A stretch of 23,268 bases of DNA from Nitrospira sp. (GCA_016873595.1 VGWZ01000008.1:1-23268), one strand, 5' to 3'; shown: positions 1-7,503, counted from the stretch's first letter. A program made the numbers and translations. Notes: a model not told the origin generated them from the sequence alone.

Positions 1-82
1 TCCCCCCTCTGCCTGTCAATGTATCTGCCGTTACCTCTACTTTGCTGATTTTGCACTTGCTTTTGTTTTCTCTTTGTTTCAT
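1..82 (-). CDS. Probable transposase, N-terminal start only (runs off the window)
   Basis: Read on the minus strand, an ATG at 82-80 opens a frame that runs without a stop to the window edge, giving 27 residues. A GAGGAA ribosome-binding sequence lies about 4 bases before the ATG. The residues include the stretch KISKVEVTADTLTGRGG. I associate a 'LTGRGG' type start with IS1380/IS4-like transposases, where it precedes the catalytic domain. No catalytic residue is inside the window, so the call rests on this short N-terminus only. If correct, an insertion sequence ends somewhere in the AT-rich stretch 83-200, but I could not identify a terminal inverted repeat because the other end is not visible. 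Confidence 0.4.
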   Translation of the reverse strand, partial: MKQRENKSKCKISKVEVTADTLTGRGG

Positions 83-302
83 AATTTCCTCACTTATTGG
101 GTGATATTTTTTTGTTGTTTTGCAAACCTATTATAACAAGGTTCTATCGCCCTCTAAGTGATTTTTTCTATGTTTTTATTACCTATGAATCGCTCAGATT
201 AGGTATAATTAAAAATGAGAAAAGAAAAAGATAAATAAGTAGTTAATCTGGAAAGTAAACAATTAATACAATGGAATTACCGGAGTTGGTAAAGAGACTT
301 TT

Positions 303-338
303 GAGAAGTGAAGAAGTTGAGAAGTGAAGAAGTTGAGA
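303..338. repeat. Tandem duplication, 16-base unit
   Basis: The unit GAGAAGTGAAGAAGTT occurs twice in direct tandem (303-318 and 319-334), followed by the start of a third unit (GAGA). It is purine-rich and resembles the low-complexity GAGTT-type repeats seen at the four-helix-bundle cassette downstream. Function unknown. Confidence 0.7.
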
Positions 339-374
339 TACAAGGAATGGGGTACGAGAGAAAAAAGGTCTTTT

Positions 375-401
375 CCCCTCTTGAGAGGGGTGCAGGGGTG
401 T
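375..401. repeat. GC-rich palindromic repeat upstream of the kinase
   Basis: CCCCTCTTGAGAGGGG (375-390) is a hairpin-forming inverted repeat, followed by a G-rich tail up to 401. It has the same general design (C-run, short loop, G-run, then a second G-run) as the palindromes found in frame inside metG and hemW in this window, so it is probably a related dispersed element. Confidence 0.6.
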
Positions 402-483
402 GTAATGCAAAGAGAAGATGAAATTTTTGATAAATGGCTATCCCATTTATTCGAATATTCTCATAAGGGAGGCAATATCCAAA

Positions 484-3400
484 ATGCAATCTGAACTGAA
501 ATCAGGAAAAAATCCCTGGCATCTTATTATCATCTTCCTTATTCTGTCCATATCCATATGGACTGGTGGTTTCTTCTATTACACACATGAGAAACAACTT
601 ATCACAAAACAACTACAAGAAGAGCTCACTGCAATTGCCGACTTAAAGGTAAAACAGATTACAGACTGGAGAAATGAACGCCTCGGAGATGCAACAGTAA
701 TTTTTAATAATCATTTAATTATAGACAAAATTCAGGAGTGGCTCAGAAATCCATCCTTATCAATATACAAAAGAGAAATAATTGAGTGGTTGACAACTAT
801 ACAGAAATTTTATGGTTATCAAAACATCCTTCTTATTGATGCAAAAGGTAACGTGCGTTTATCAGTCCATGACGAGAAAGACCTGTTTGGGCCTGATGCA
901 AGAATGCTGTTTGCTGAGGCAATGAAAAACAGGAAGATTATTTTCTCTGACCTATACAGAAGTAAAGTGAGCAATGCTATCCGTATTGGGCTTTTTGTCC
1001 CGCTCATCCCTCATGGCAAAGAGAGTATTCCTGTTGGTCTGATAGTATTGCGGATCGATCCCTACCAATTTCTTTATCCTCTTATCCAGTCATGGCCGAC
1101 ACCGAGTAAAACTGCTGAGACAGTATTGGTGCGTCGTGAAGGGAATGATGTTTTATATCTGAATGAGCTTCGCCATAAAAAGGACACAGCCCTTTCTTTC
1201 AAAATTCCTGTAACAGAACAGCATCTGCCGGCAGTAGTAGCAACACAGGGATATCAGGGAATATTCGAAAGTAAAGATTACCGGGGAACGCCTGTTCTCT
1301 CAGTTCTTCGGGCAATACCTGATACACCATGGTTTCTGGTGGCAAAGGAGGATGCTAAGGAGATTTATGCACCCATTCAGGAATATTTTTGGATTATTGC
1401 GCTCATCGCTACATTATTTATTGCCGGATCAGGCATAAGCCTTGGATTCATCTGGCGGCATCAGCGCGCTGAATTCTACCGCAGGCAATATGAAATGGAG
1501 CATCAGCATTCAGTGCTTCTGGAGCGCTTCGAATATCTCACAAGGCATGCCAACGATATTATCCTTCTGGCAGATGACAATTACAGGATTGTTGAAGCAA
1601 ATGAACGGGCAGTGCAATCCTATGGATATGAGCGAGATGAACTCCTTCAATTACTACTGAATAATCTGCGCACGCCAGAGGCAAGAAAACTCTTTGATAA
1701 ACAGATGGAGGAAGTAAAAGCAAGAAACGGATTTGTTTTTGAGACAGAGCATCAGCGGAAAGACGGCACAACTTTTCCTGTTGAGGTCAGTTCGCGGGTC
1801 ATTGATATTGATGGGAAGAAGTTTTATCAATATATAATCAGAGACATCACAGAACGCAAAAGGTCGGAAGAGGAACTTCGAAGGGTCAACCGTGCGCTCA
1901 GGACAATCAGTGAATGCAACCAGGCATTGGTGCATATTACTGAAGAGCAAACATTGCTGAATGAGATATGCAAAATCATTGTCACTATCGGCGAGTACAG
2001 ACTGGTATGGGTTGGATATGCAGAGCATGATGAAAAGAAGACTGTGCGTCCTGTTGCATATGCAGGATATGATGAGGGATTCCTCGAAAATATACATGTC
2101 ACCTGGGCTGATACAGAATACGGAAGGGGACCTTCAGGAACTGCGATCCGTACACGCAAGCCTGCAATCTTTAATAATGTTATAGCTGACCCTGCACTTG
2201 CCCCATGGCGCGAGGATGCACTGAAGCGCGGCTATACATCTGTTATCGGGCTGCCTCTTATTATCAATTCTGACAGTATCGGCGCACTTATTATCTGCGC
2301 AGGAGAACCTGATGCATTTCATGATGACGAAGTCAAACTGCTCACTGAACTGGCAAACGATCTGGCATACGGCATATCAGCATTGAGAATACGTGAGAAG
2401 CACGCACGTGCTGAAGAAGAGGTTCATAGACACAGCGTACTGTTGACAGCGATCAACAAGATTTTCAGAGAAGCCCTGCGATGTGAGACAGAATGGGAGT
2501 TGGGCGAGACTTGTCTTTCCGTGGCTGAGGAATTGACAGGCAGCAAGTTTGGTTTTATCGGTGAATTGGATGAAACAGGCTATTTCAATGATCTTGCGCT
2601 GAGCAACCCAGGATGGGAAGAATGCAAAATGCCTGAATCCGATAAGGCAAAACTCATAAAGCATATGGATGTAGTCAGTTACTGGGGAAGAACCATAAAG
2701 GAAGGAAAATCCCAGATAGTCAACGATCCTGCATCTGATCCCGATAGCAGGGGAATCCCAGAGGGACATCCTCTTATCACATCTTTTCTTGGTGTTCCGC
2801 TTAAATACAATGAAAGGGTAATCGGTATGATAGCGATTGGAAACAAGACAAACGGCTATACCCAGGAGGATCAGATAATTATCGAAGATTTGTCCTCTGC
2901 TATTGTAGAAGCATTGATGCGCAAGCGGGCGGAAGAGAAGTTGGCTCTTGAGAGGAGCAGATTTGTAACAGCATCCCTGGCTGGTCGAGTGGCCTTATGG
3001 GAATATGACATCCGATCTGGAGCGCTTGAGTGGTCGGACATAGTGGATTCTATGCTGGGCTATGAATCCGGCGAATTTCCGCGCACAATTCAGTCCTTGG
3101 AAGAAATGATTCATCCCGATGACCGTCCCCACGTCATGCAGATGCTTGAGAGGCATCTTGAGCAGGGAACAGTTTATGACACAGAGTACAGGGTGATGAC
3201 GAAAGAGGGCTCCTATATATGGTGGAGTGACATAGGAACATGCCGCCGGGATGAGCATGGCAAGGCGTATCAAATGTCAGGCGCCTGTACTGACATCACG
3301 ACACGCAAGCGGGCAGAAGAAGCACTGCGAAAAAGCGAGGCACGTCTTAAACTTCAAATTAACCGAATGCCCATCGGCTGCATTATATGGGATCCCGAGT

Positions 3401-4902
3401 TCCGTACAGTGACCTGGAATCCTGCTGCTGAAAATATTTTTGGATTCACGGCAAGCGAAGCAATAGGGAAGCATCCATACGATATTATTGTACCGAGAGA
3501 TGCTCAGCCACACATAGATGCCATCTGGCATCGCCTGCTTGAAGGAAATATCACCGCCCACAGTGAAAATGAGAATATAACCAAAGATGGGCGCATTATT
3601 ACTTGCTACTGGACCAACACACCGCTAAAGGAACCCGATGGTTCGGTAATAGGCGTACTTTCCATGGTTCAGGATATCACCGAGCGCAAACGGATAGAGG
3701 AAGAATTAAGCCGATATCATAAGAACCTTGAAGAAACGATAAAGGAACGCACGGCGGAACTGGAGCAGACGGCGGAGGGATTGCGTCAGTCCAATAGCGA
3801 ATTGTCTGTCAGGAACAAGATTGCCAATGTTTTTCTTACTGCCACTACAGATGAAGAAATGTACAATGATGTTTTGGATATTGTTCTGGAGGTTATGGAG
3901 AGCAAATACGGCGTCATTGGTTATATTGATGAAGATGAAGCCCTCGTCGTTCCATCTATGTCGAGGCATATTTGGGATAAGTGTCAGGTTCCTGACAAGA
4001 AATTTGTGTTCCCAAGGGATACATGGAGAGATAGCTCCTGGCCACGGGCTATTAGAGAGAAAAAAACAAATTACACGAATAAGGTCTCAACACTTACCCC
4101 TAAAGGACATGTAGCCATATTCAAACATATCTCTATGCCTATCATCTATCAAGGAGAAGTTATCGGACTTATCCAATTTGCAAATAAAGAGACAGACTAT
4201 ACAGAGAAAGATGTTCAAATATTAGAGTCCTTAGGTGATATCATAGCACCCATACTGAATGCAAGATTGCAGAGAGATAGACAGGAAAAAGCTCGCAAAC
4301 TGGCAGAAGAATCACTGAGAATTGCAAATACCAGTCTTAAAGAAAAGGCAGAAGAACTCGCACTACAAAAAAAGGAGGCAGAGGCTGCAAGATTTCAGGC
4401 AGAAGCAGCAACAAGGGCAAAGTCGGAATTCCTTGCCAATATGAGCCATGAGCTACGGACACCTCTTAACTCAATTATCGGCTTTTCAGATATGATGTCT
4501 CAGGGTATGACAGGTAAACTTACTGAGCAACAACTTGAGTATCTAGGTGACATAAGAGAAAGTGGAGTCCTTCTACTGTCTCTCATAAACGACATCCTTG
4601 ATTTATCAAAGGTTGAGGCAGGAAAGATAGAACTCAAACTCAGCGAGTTTAATGTAAAAGACCTCATCGAAAGGAGTTTTATTCTGTTTAAAGAAAAGGC
4701 TATGAAGCATAGGATAAAGCTTACGACTGAGGTTGCCCCTGATGTTGAACTAATTGAGGCAGATGAAAGAAAGATAAAACAGGTGATTGCGAATCTGCTG
4801 AGCAATGCCATGAAGTTTACCCCTGATGGAGGCTCCGTGCGGGTTACCGCACGGAGAGTTAGGAGTTCAGAGTTGGGAGTTAGGAGTAAAAGAGATGAAT
4901 GA
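484..4902 (+). CDS. Multi-sensor hybrid-type histidine kinase, N-terminal part, ATPase domain interrupted
   Basis: Membrane sensor kinase of 1472 residues. I chose ATG 484 because AAGGGAGG lies 11 bases before it; ATG 418 is an in-frame alternative. Approximate layout: membrane helix 14-33; extracytoplasmic sensor region 38-300; second helix 303-324; PAS 346-459; GAF 471-639; GAF 653-812; PAS 826-942; PAS 954-1072; coiled coil; GAF 1106-1259; coiled coil; HisKA from about 1310 with phospho-acceptor His1322 in SHELRTPLN; then the N box of the ATPase domain (NLLSNAMKFTPDGG, about 1437-1450). The reading frame then enters a GAGTT-type repeat (SSELGVRS) and stops at 4900-4902, before the G1, F and G2 boxes. 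Those boxes lie in a separate frame at 5268-5555. The gene is thus split by a four-helix-bundle cassette. The likely output partners are the receiver proteins downstream. Whether the two pieces reassemble is unknown. Confidence 0.9.
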   Translation: MQSELKSGKNPWHLIIIFLILSISIWTGGFFYYTHEKQLITKQLQEELTAIADLKVKQITDWRNERLGDATVIFNNHLIIDKIQEWLRNPSLSIYKREIIEWLTTIQKFYGYQNILLIDAKGNVRLSVHDEKDLFGPDARMLFAEAMKNRKIIFSDLYRSKVSNAIRIGLFVPLIPHGKESIPVGLIVLRIDPYQFLYPLIQSWPTPSKTAETVLVRREGNDVLYLNELRHKKDTALSFKIPVTEQHLPAVVATQGYQGIFESKDYRGTPVLSVLRAIPDTPWFLVAKEDAKEIYAPIQEYFWIIALIATLFIAGSGISLGFIWRHQRAEFYRRQYEMEHQHSVLLERFEYLTRHANDIILLADDNYRIVEANERAVQSYGYERDELLQLLLNNLRTPEARKLFDKQMEEVKARNGFVFETEHQRKDGTTFPVEVSSRVIDIDGKKFYQYIIRDITERKRSEEELRRVNRALRTISECNQALVHITEEQTLLNEICKIIVTIGEYRLVWVGYAEHDEKKTVRPVAYAGYDEGFLENIHVTWADTEYGRGPSGTAIRTRKPAIFNNVIADPALAPWREDALKRGYTSVIGLPLIINSDSIGALIICAGEPDAFHDDEVKLLTELANDLAYGISALRIREKHARAEEEVHRHSVLLTAINKIFREALRCETEWELGETCLSVAEELTGSKFGFIGELDETGYFNDLALSNPGWEECKMPESDKAKLIKHMDVVSYWGRTIKEGKSQIVNDPASDPDSRGIPEGHPLITSFLGVPLKYNERVIGMIAIGNKTNGYTQEDQIIIEDLSSAIVEALMRKRAEEKLALERSRFVTASLAGRVALWEYDIRSGALEWSDIVDSMLGYESGEFPRTIQSLEEMIHPDDRPHVMQMLERHLEQGTVYDTEYRVMTKEGSYIWWSDIGTCRRDEHGKAYQMSGACTDITTRKRAEEALRKSEARLKLQINRMPIGCIIWDPEFRTVTWNPAAENIFGFTASEAIGKHPYDIIVPRDAQPHIDAIWHRLLEGNITAHSENENITKDGRIITCYWTNTPLKEPDGSVIGVLSMVQDITERKRIEEELSRYHKNLEETIKERTAELEQTAEGLRQSNSELSVRNKIANVFLTATTDEEMYNDVLDIVLEVMESKYGVIGYIDEDEALVVPSMSRHIWDKCQVPDKKFVFPRDTWRDSSWPRAIREKKTNYTNKVSTLTPKGHVAIFKHISMPIIYQGEVIGLIQFANKETDYTEKDVQILESLGDIIAPILNARLQRDRQEKARKLAEESLRIANTSLKEKAEELALQKKEAEAARFQAEAATRAKSEFLANMSHELRTPLNSIIGFSDMMSQGMTGKLTEQQLEYLGDIRESGVLLLSLINDILDLSKVEAGKIELKLSEFNVKDLIERSFILFKEKAMKHRIKLTTEVAPDVELIEADERKIKQVIANLLSNAMKFTPDGGSVRVTARRVRSSELGVRSKRDE
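4833..4856 (+). repeat. Perfect hairpin directly before the cassette
   Basis: CTCCGTGCGG pairs perfectly with CCGCACGGAG around a GTTA loop: a 10-bp stem inside the kinase codons for SVRVTARR. It abuts the left arm of the cassette inverted repeat, which starts at 4857. It may mark a preferred insertion site or affect translation into the overlap. It may also be chance, since the amino acids here (GGSVRV) are commonly conserved in such kinases. Confidence 0.6.
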
Positions 4903-5311
4903 AGAAAGATTTGATTTTGAAAACTTGAAGGTCTACCAAAAATCTCTGGTGTATGTGGATTTTGTGTATAAAATTACAAGAGATTTCCCTAAGACAGAAG
5001 TATTTTCTTTAACAGACCAATTCAGAAGAGCCTCAGCTTCAATCTGCTTAAATATTGCAGAGGGCAGTGGAGGCAGCAGGTCTGAGTTTAATCAGTTTCT
5101 TAAAATAGCGAGAAGGTCTGTAAGAGAATGTGTTGCAATTACTGAAATATCTTTCAGGCAAAAATTTATCAACAACGATGATAAGAATCAATCACGGGGA
5201 TTTTGTTTAGAGTTATCGAGAATGCTGAACGGATTGATGAAGTCTTTAAAAAACAAGGAGAGTGGCTATGACTGAAAATAACTCCGAACTCCAAACTGAT
5301 GACTCCGAACT
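4857..5311 (+). mobile_element. Inverted-repeat-bounded four-helix-bundle cassette 1, inserted in the kinase
   Basis: The left arm 4857-4887 and the right arm 5281-5311 are inverted copies over 31 positions, 24 of them identical. Both are built of AGTTNGGAGT-type units. Between the arms lies a single gene (4895-5275) and nothing resembling a transposase. Coordinates are drawn at the ends of the alignable arms; I see no clear target-site duplication. The same design, a four-helix-bundle gene inside a long stem, is known from intervening sequences in 23S rRNA genes (for example Leptospira and Coxiella). Here the host is a protein-coding gene. Removal of exactly this 455-nt segment would leave the kinase in one frame. 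Confidence 0.7.
4895..5275 (+). CDS. Four-helix-bundle protein, 23S rRNA intervening-sequence protein family (copy 1)
   Basis: A 126-residue protein of the PF05635/TIGR02436 type. Recognisable family features are the opening FENLKVYQKS (aromatic-leucine-lysine-valine/isoleucine start), the DFP motif after helix 1, the Q-F-R-R-A helix, and the NIAEGSGG turn followed by the EFNQFLKIA helix. The family fold is an all-helical bundle also seen in the Avd accessory protein of diversity-generating retroelements. No reverse transcriptase is present here. The biochemical role of the family is unknown. ATG 4895 was chosen because AGGAG (4882-4886) is 8 bases upstream, and it overlaps the kinase stop as ATGAATGA. 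Its own stop overlaps the next start as ATGACTGA. Its 3' end therefore carries the AAGGAG ribosome-binding site for the kinase fragment. Confidence 0.88.
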   Translation: MNEERFDFENLKVYQKSLVYVDFVYKITRDFPKTEVFSLTDQFRRASASICLNIAEGSGGSRSEFNQFLKIARRSVRECVAITEISFRQKFINNDDKNQSRGFCLELSRMLNGLMKSLKNKESGYD

Positions 5312-5555
5312 TGATTTCGATATGATCGAAATTACTGTCGAAGACACTGGTATCGGCATAAAGCCTGAGGACTTTGATAAAATCTTCCAGCCATTCCAGC
5401 AGCTTGAATACGCCTTAAACAAGAAATACGAAGGAACAGGTCTTGGCCTTGCCCTGTGTAAGAGAATTATTGAATTACACAAAGGCAGGATATGGGTTGA
5501 AAGTGAGGTGGGTAAAGGGAGTAAGTTTACCTTTGTAATTCCAGTAAGACAGTGA
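5268..5555 (+). CDS. Detached C-terminal half of histidine kinase ATPase domain
   Basis: A 95-residue fragment carrying the motifs missing from the upstream kinase: the G1 box VEDTGIGI, the F box FQPFQQLE, and the G2 box GTGLGLALCKRIIELH, ending in FTFVIPV as typical kinases do. The start is ATG 5268, with AAGGAG (5255-5260) seven bases upstream, overlapping the four-helix gene stop. A GTG at 5262 is possible but too close to that site. The first residues (NSELQTDDSELD) are encoded by the right arm of the inverted repeat. The motifs are intact with no frameshift or stop, so this half does not look decayed. It could complement the upstream part as a split GHKL domain, or it could be inactive. 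It cannot work as a kinase alone. Confidence 0.8.
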   Translation: MTENNSELQTDDSELDFDMIEITVEDTGIGIKPEDFDKIFQPFQQLEYALNKKYEGTGLGLALCKRIIELHKGRIWVESEVGKGSKFTFVIPVRQ

Positions 5556-5557
5556 AT

Positions 5558-5975
5558 AGTATTTAGTGAACAGTGAATACTAAAAATGGAAAATAAGATA
5601 AAGAATTTCAAGGACTTAAAAATTTGGCAGAGAGGAATAGAATTAGCAAAATTGGTTTACCAAATAACAGATTCTTTCCCCTCTAAAGAAACATACGGTA
5701 TTGTTAGTCAGATGAGAAGGTCTGCTGTATCAATTTCTTCAAATATAGCTGAAGGTTTCATGAGAAGACATAATAAAGAATATAAGCAATTCTTGTATAC
5801 TACTCTCGGTTCATTAGCAGAACTGGAAACACAGATTATTCTTTCTGAAAAGTTAGACTATTCTAAAAATGAGCAAAGCAAAGATGTGCAGGCTAACATT
5901 AATGAACTTAACAAAATGATAACAGGGCTGATTAAATGCCTTTAACTATTCACTGTTCACTATTCACTAAATACT
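5558..5975 (+). mobile_element. Inverted-repeat-bounded four-helix-bundle cassette 2
   Basis: The left arm 5558-5582 (begins AGTATTTAGTGAA, then CAGTGAATA) is the reverse complement of the right arm 5943-5975, apart from one extra 7-base TAGTGAA unit in the right arm and minor changes at the inner end. The arms are unrelated in sequence to those of cassette 1, but the design is the same: arms tightly hugging one four-helix-bundle gene (3 bases from left arm to ATG; the stop lies in the right arm). The left arm begins two bases after the kinase-fragment stop, and the right arm ends one base before the receiver ATG. The cassette therefore fills the intergenic gap exactly. Confidence 0.68.
5586..5945 (+). 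CDS. Four-helix-bundle protein, 23S rRNA intervening-sequence protein family (copy 2)
   Basis: A 119-residue member of the same family as the gene at 4895 but clearly divergent from it. It shows FKDLKIWQRGIELAKLVY, a DSFPSKE segment, the QMRRSAVSISSNIAEGF motif and the EYKQFLYTTLGSLAELET helix, which is the more typical family pattern. The two copies are therefore separate arrivals rather than a recent duplication. There is no good ribosome-binding site before ATG 5586, so translation may be weak or may depend on reinitiation after the kinase fragment, which stops 30 bases upstream. The family function is unknown; RNA or nucleic-acid binding has been proposed because of its 23S rRNA association. 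Confidence 0.88.
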   Translation: MENKIKNFKDLKIWQRGIELAKLVYQITDSFPSKETYGIVSQMRRSAVSISSNIAEGFMRRHNKEYKQFLYTTLGSLAELETQIILSEKLDYSKNEQSKDVQANINELNKMITGLIKCL

Positions 5976-5976
5976 T

Positions 5977-6333
5977 ATGAAGATACTCATAGTTGAAGAT
6001 AACGAGAAAAATCTGAAGCTTTTTCGCTCCTTGCTTAACTCCCAAGGCTATGAAACCATTGAGGCAAGAGATGGAGAGGAAGGTGTAAGGCTTGCGAAAT
6101 ATCAGAAGCCTGACTTGATTCTTATGGACATACAGATGCCTGTTATGGATGGAGGTACAGCAACAAGGATTCTAAAAGAAAACCCGGAGACTAAGAACAT
6201 CCCTGTTATTGCACTTACATCCTATGCAATGAAGGGAGACAGGGAGAGATTTTTAAGCGAGGGATTTGTTAAATATATTGCAAAACCGATTAAATTGGAC
6301 GAGTTTCTTGAGGTTGTGAGGAAGTACCTTTGA
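5977..6333 (+). CDS. Single-domain CheY/DivK-like response regulator
   Basis: A 118-residue stand-alone receiver domain. Visible key residues are the acidic pair E7-D8 (IVEDN), phospho-acceptor Asp51 in LMDIQMP, the conserved Thr in ALTSYA, and the Lys in YIAKPIK. No output domain follows, so it acts by protein-protein contact, most likely relaying phosphate from the kinase encoded upstream. Its start codon lies one base after the right arm of cassette 2, and no ribosome-binding site is visible upstream. The insertion may have replaced the native one. Its stop overlaps the next gene (TGATG), so the two are probably translated together. Confidence 0.9.
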   Translation: MKILIVEDNEKNLKLFRSLLNSQGYETIEARDGEEGVRLAKYQKPDLILMDIQMPVMDGGTATRILKENPETKNIPVIALTSYAMKGDRERFLSEGFVKYIAKPIKLDEFLEVVRKYL

Positions 6334-7493
6334 TGAGTCAAGCACAATTAGGTGGAACAAAGAAAAAGCCAAAAATCCTCGTTGTTGATGATGAAGAAAA
6401 AAATCTCAAACTTATGGGTGGTATACTCACAAATTATGGCTATGTCTTTGAGACAGCGAAAAACGGGCTTGAGGCATTGGAAAAAACAAAAGAGATATCT
6501 CCTGATTTAATCTTCCTTGACATTATGATGCCTGAGATGGATGGATATGAGGTATGCAGAAGGCTTAAAGAATGCCCTTCAACTCAGCATATCCCTGTCG
6601 TAATGGTTACTGCACTTGGAGATAGGGATTCGAGGATTAAAGGCCTTGACGTTGGGGCAAACGATTTTCTCACAAAGCCTGTTGACAGTACAGAGCTTAT
6701 GGTAAGGGCAAAAAACCTTTTGAGAGTAAAAGAGTTTGAGGATTTTCTAAAGCAACACAATGAACTCCTCGAGGCAGAGGTAGATAAAAGGACAGAGCAA
6801 CTGAGGCTTGCAATTCATGAGTTAAACAGATCAAATAAACAGCTTGAAGAATCTAATAAGCAACTCGGGGAATCACAGAAAAGAATAAAGGAAGGATATA
6901 TTGACAGCATTCACAGGCTCACGGTTGTTGCCGAATACAAAGATGAGGATACAGCATCTCATATCAAGCGTATCAGTTATTACTGCTCTCTTATGGCTAA
7001 AAATCTTGGATGGCCAGAGGGAGAGTCTGAAATACTCTTTTATGCAAGCCCCATGCATGACATAGGAAAGGTTGGAATCCCTTCGGATATATTGCTAAAA
7101 CCCGCAAAATTAAATCCAGAGGAATTTTCATTGATGAAGACCCATACTATAATTGGTGGCAGGATTCTTCAAGGCTCTTCATCGAATATAATTCAGATGT
7201 CGGAAAGGATTGCCCTTACCCATCATGAAAGATGGGATGGAAGTGGTTATCCAAAAGGGCTTAAAGGAGAGGAGATACCTATCGAAGGAAGGATTATGAA
7301 TATAGCCGACCAGTATGATGCCTTGAGAAGCAAAAGACCCTACAAGCCCCCCTTTGACCATGAAAAGACATTCAAGATAATTACAGAAGGTGATGGAAGG
7401 ACGATGCCCGAGCACTTTTACCCTGAGATACTTCAGGCATTCAAGAACCTCCATAAGCAGTTTGAGGAGATATACGAAACGTATAGGGATTAG
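6333..7493 (+). CDS. Response regulator with HD-GYP c-di-GMP phosphodiesterase domain
   Basis: A 386-residue cytoplasmic protein. The receiver domain occupies residues 10-130, with phospho-acceptor Asp63 in FLDIMMP and the conserved Lys in FLTKPVD. A coiled-coil linker (about 135-190) leads to an HD-GYP domain (about 190-380). The metal ligands H242-D243 are in MHDIGKVGIP, and the family motif HHERWDGSGYPKGL starts at residue 297. Members hydrolyse cyclic di-GMP, and all the usual motifs are intact. ATG 6333 overlaps the preceding stop; a TTG at 6330 is also in frame. Together with the sensor kinase and the PilZ gene just downstream on the other strand, it suggests a local c-di-GMP signalling unit. 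Confidence 0.92.
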   Translation: MSQAQLGGTKKKPKILVVDDEEKNLKLMGGILTNYGYVFETAKNGLEALEKTKEISPDLIFLDIMMPEMDGYEVCRRLKECPSTQHIPVVMVTALGDRDSRIKGLDVGANDFLTKPVDSTELMVRAKNLLRVKEFEDFLKQHNELLEAEVDKRTEQLRLAIHELNRSNKQLEESNKQLGESQKRIKEGYIDSIHRLTVVAEYKDEDTASHIKRISYYCSLMAKNLGWPEGESEILFYASPMHDIGKVGIPSDILLKPAKLNPEEFSLMKTHTIIGGRILQGSSSNIIQMSERIALTHHERWDGSGYPKGLKGEEIPIEGRIMNIADQYDALRSKRPYKPPFDHEKTFKIITEGDGRTMPEHFYPEILQAFKNLHKQFEEIYETYRD

Positions 7494-7503
7494 TTTAGTT
7501 AGT

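Larger units (their letters stand above)
83..483. other. Non-coding leader between the transposase start and the kinase
   Basis: About 400 bases with no convincing gene. It is AT-rich up to about 270. A TATAAT-like box near 204-209 could serve the kinase, but I see no good -35 partner. It contains a tandem 16-base duplication (303-338) and a GC-rich palindrome (375-401), listed separately. A short frame starting at 271 stops after 18 codons and looks like debris. Confidence 0.5.

Noticed and set aside
303..338. CRISPR array from direct repeats
   Set aside because: Only two adjacent copies without spacers; it is a simple tandem duplication. No cas gene is present.
1654..2159. Long minus-strand open frames inside the kinase gene
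   Set aside because: They lie opposite conserved PAS/GAF coding sequence, have no domain resemblance or ribosome-binding site, and are codon shadows.
4826..4894. Upstream extension of the first four-helix-bundle gene in its own frame
   Set aside because: The extra 23 residues only translate kinase and repeat DNA out of frame; ATG 4895 has the ribosome-binding site and the family N-terminus.
4895..5945. Diversity-generating retroelement, because Avd shares the four-helix fold
   Set aside because: There is no reverse transcriptase and no template/variable repeat pair with adenine-specific changes in the window.
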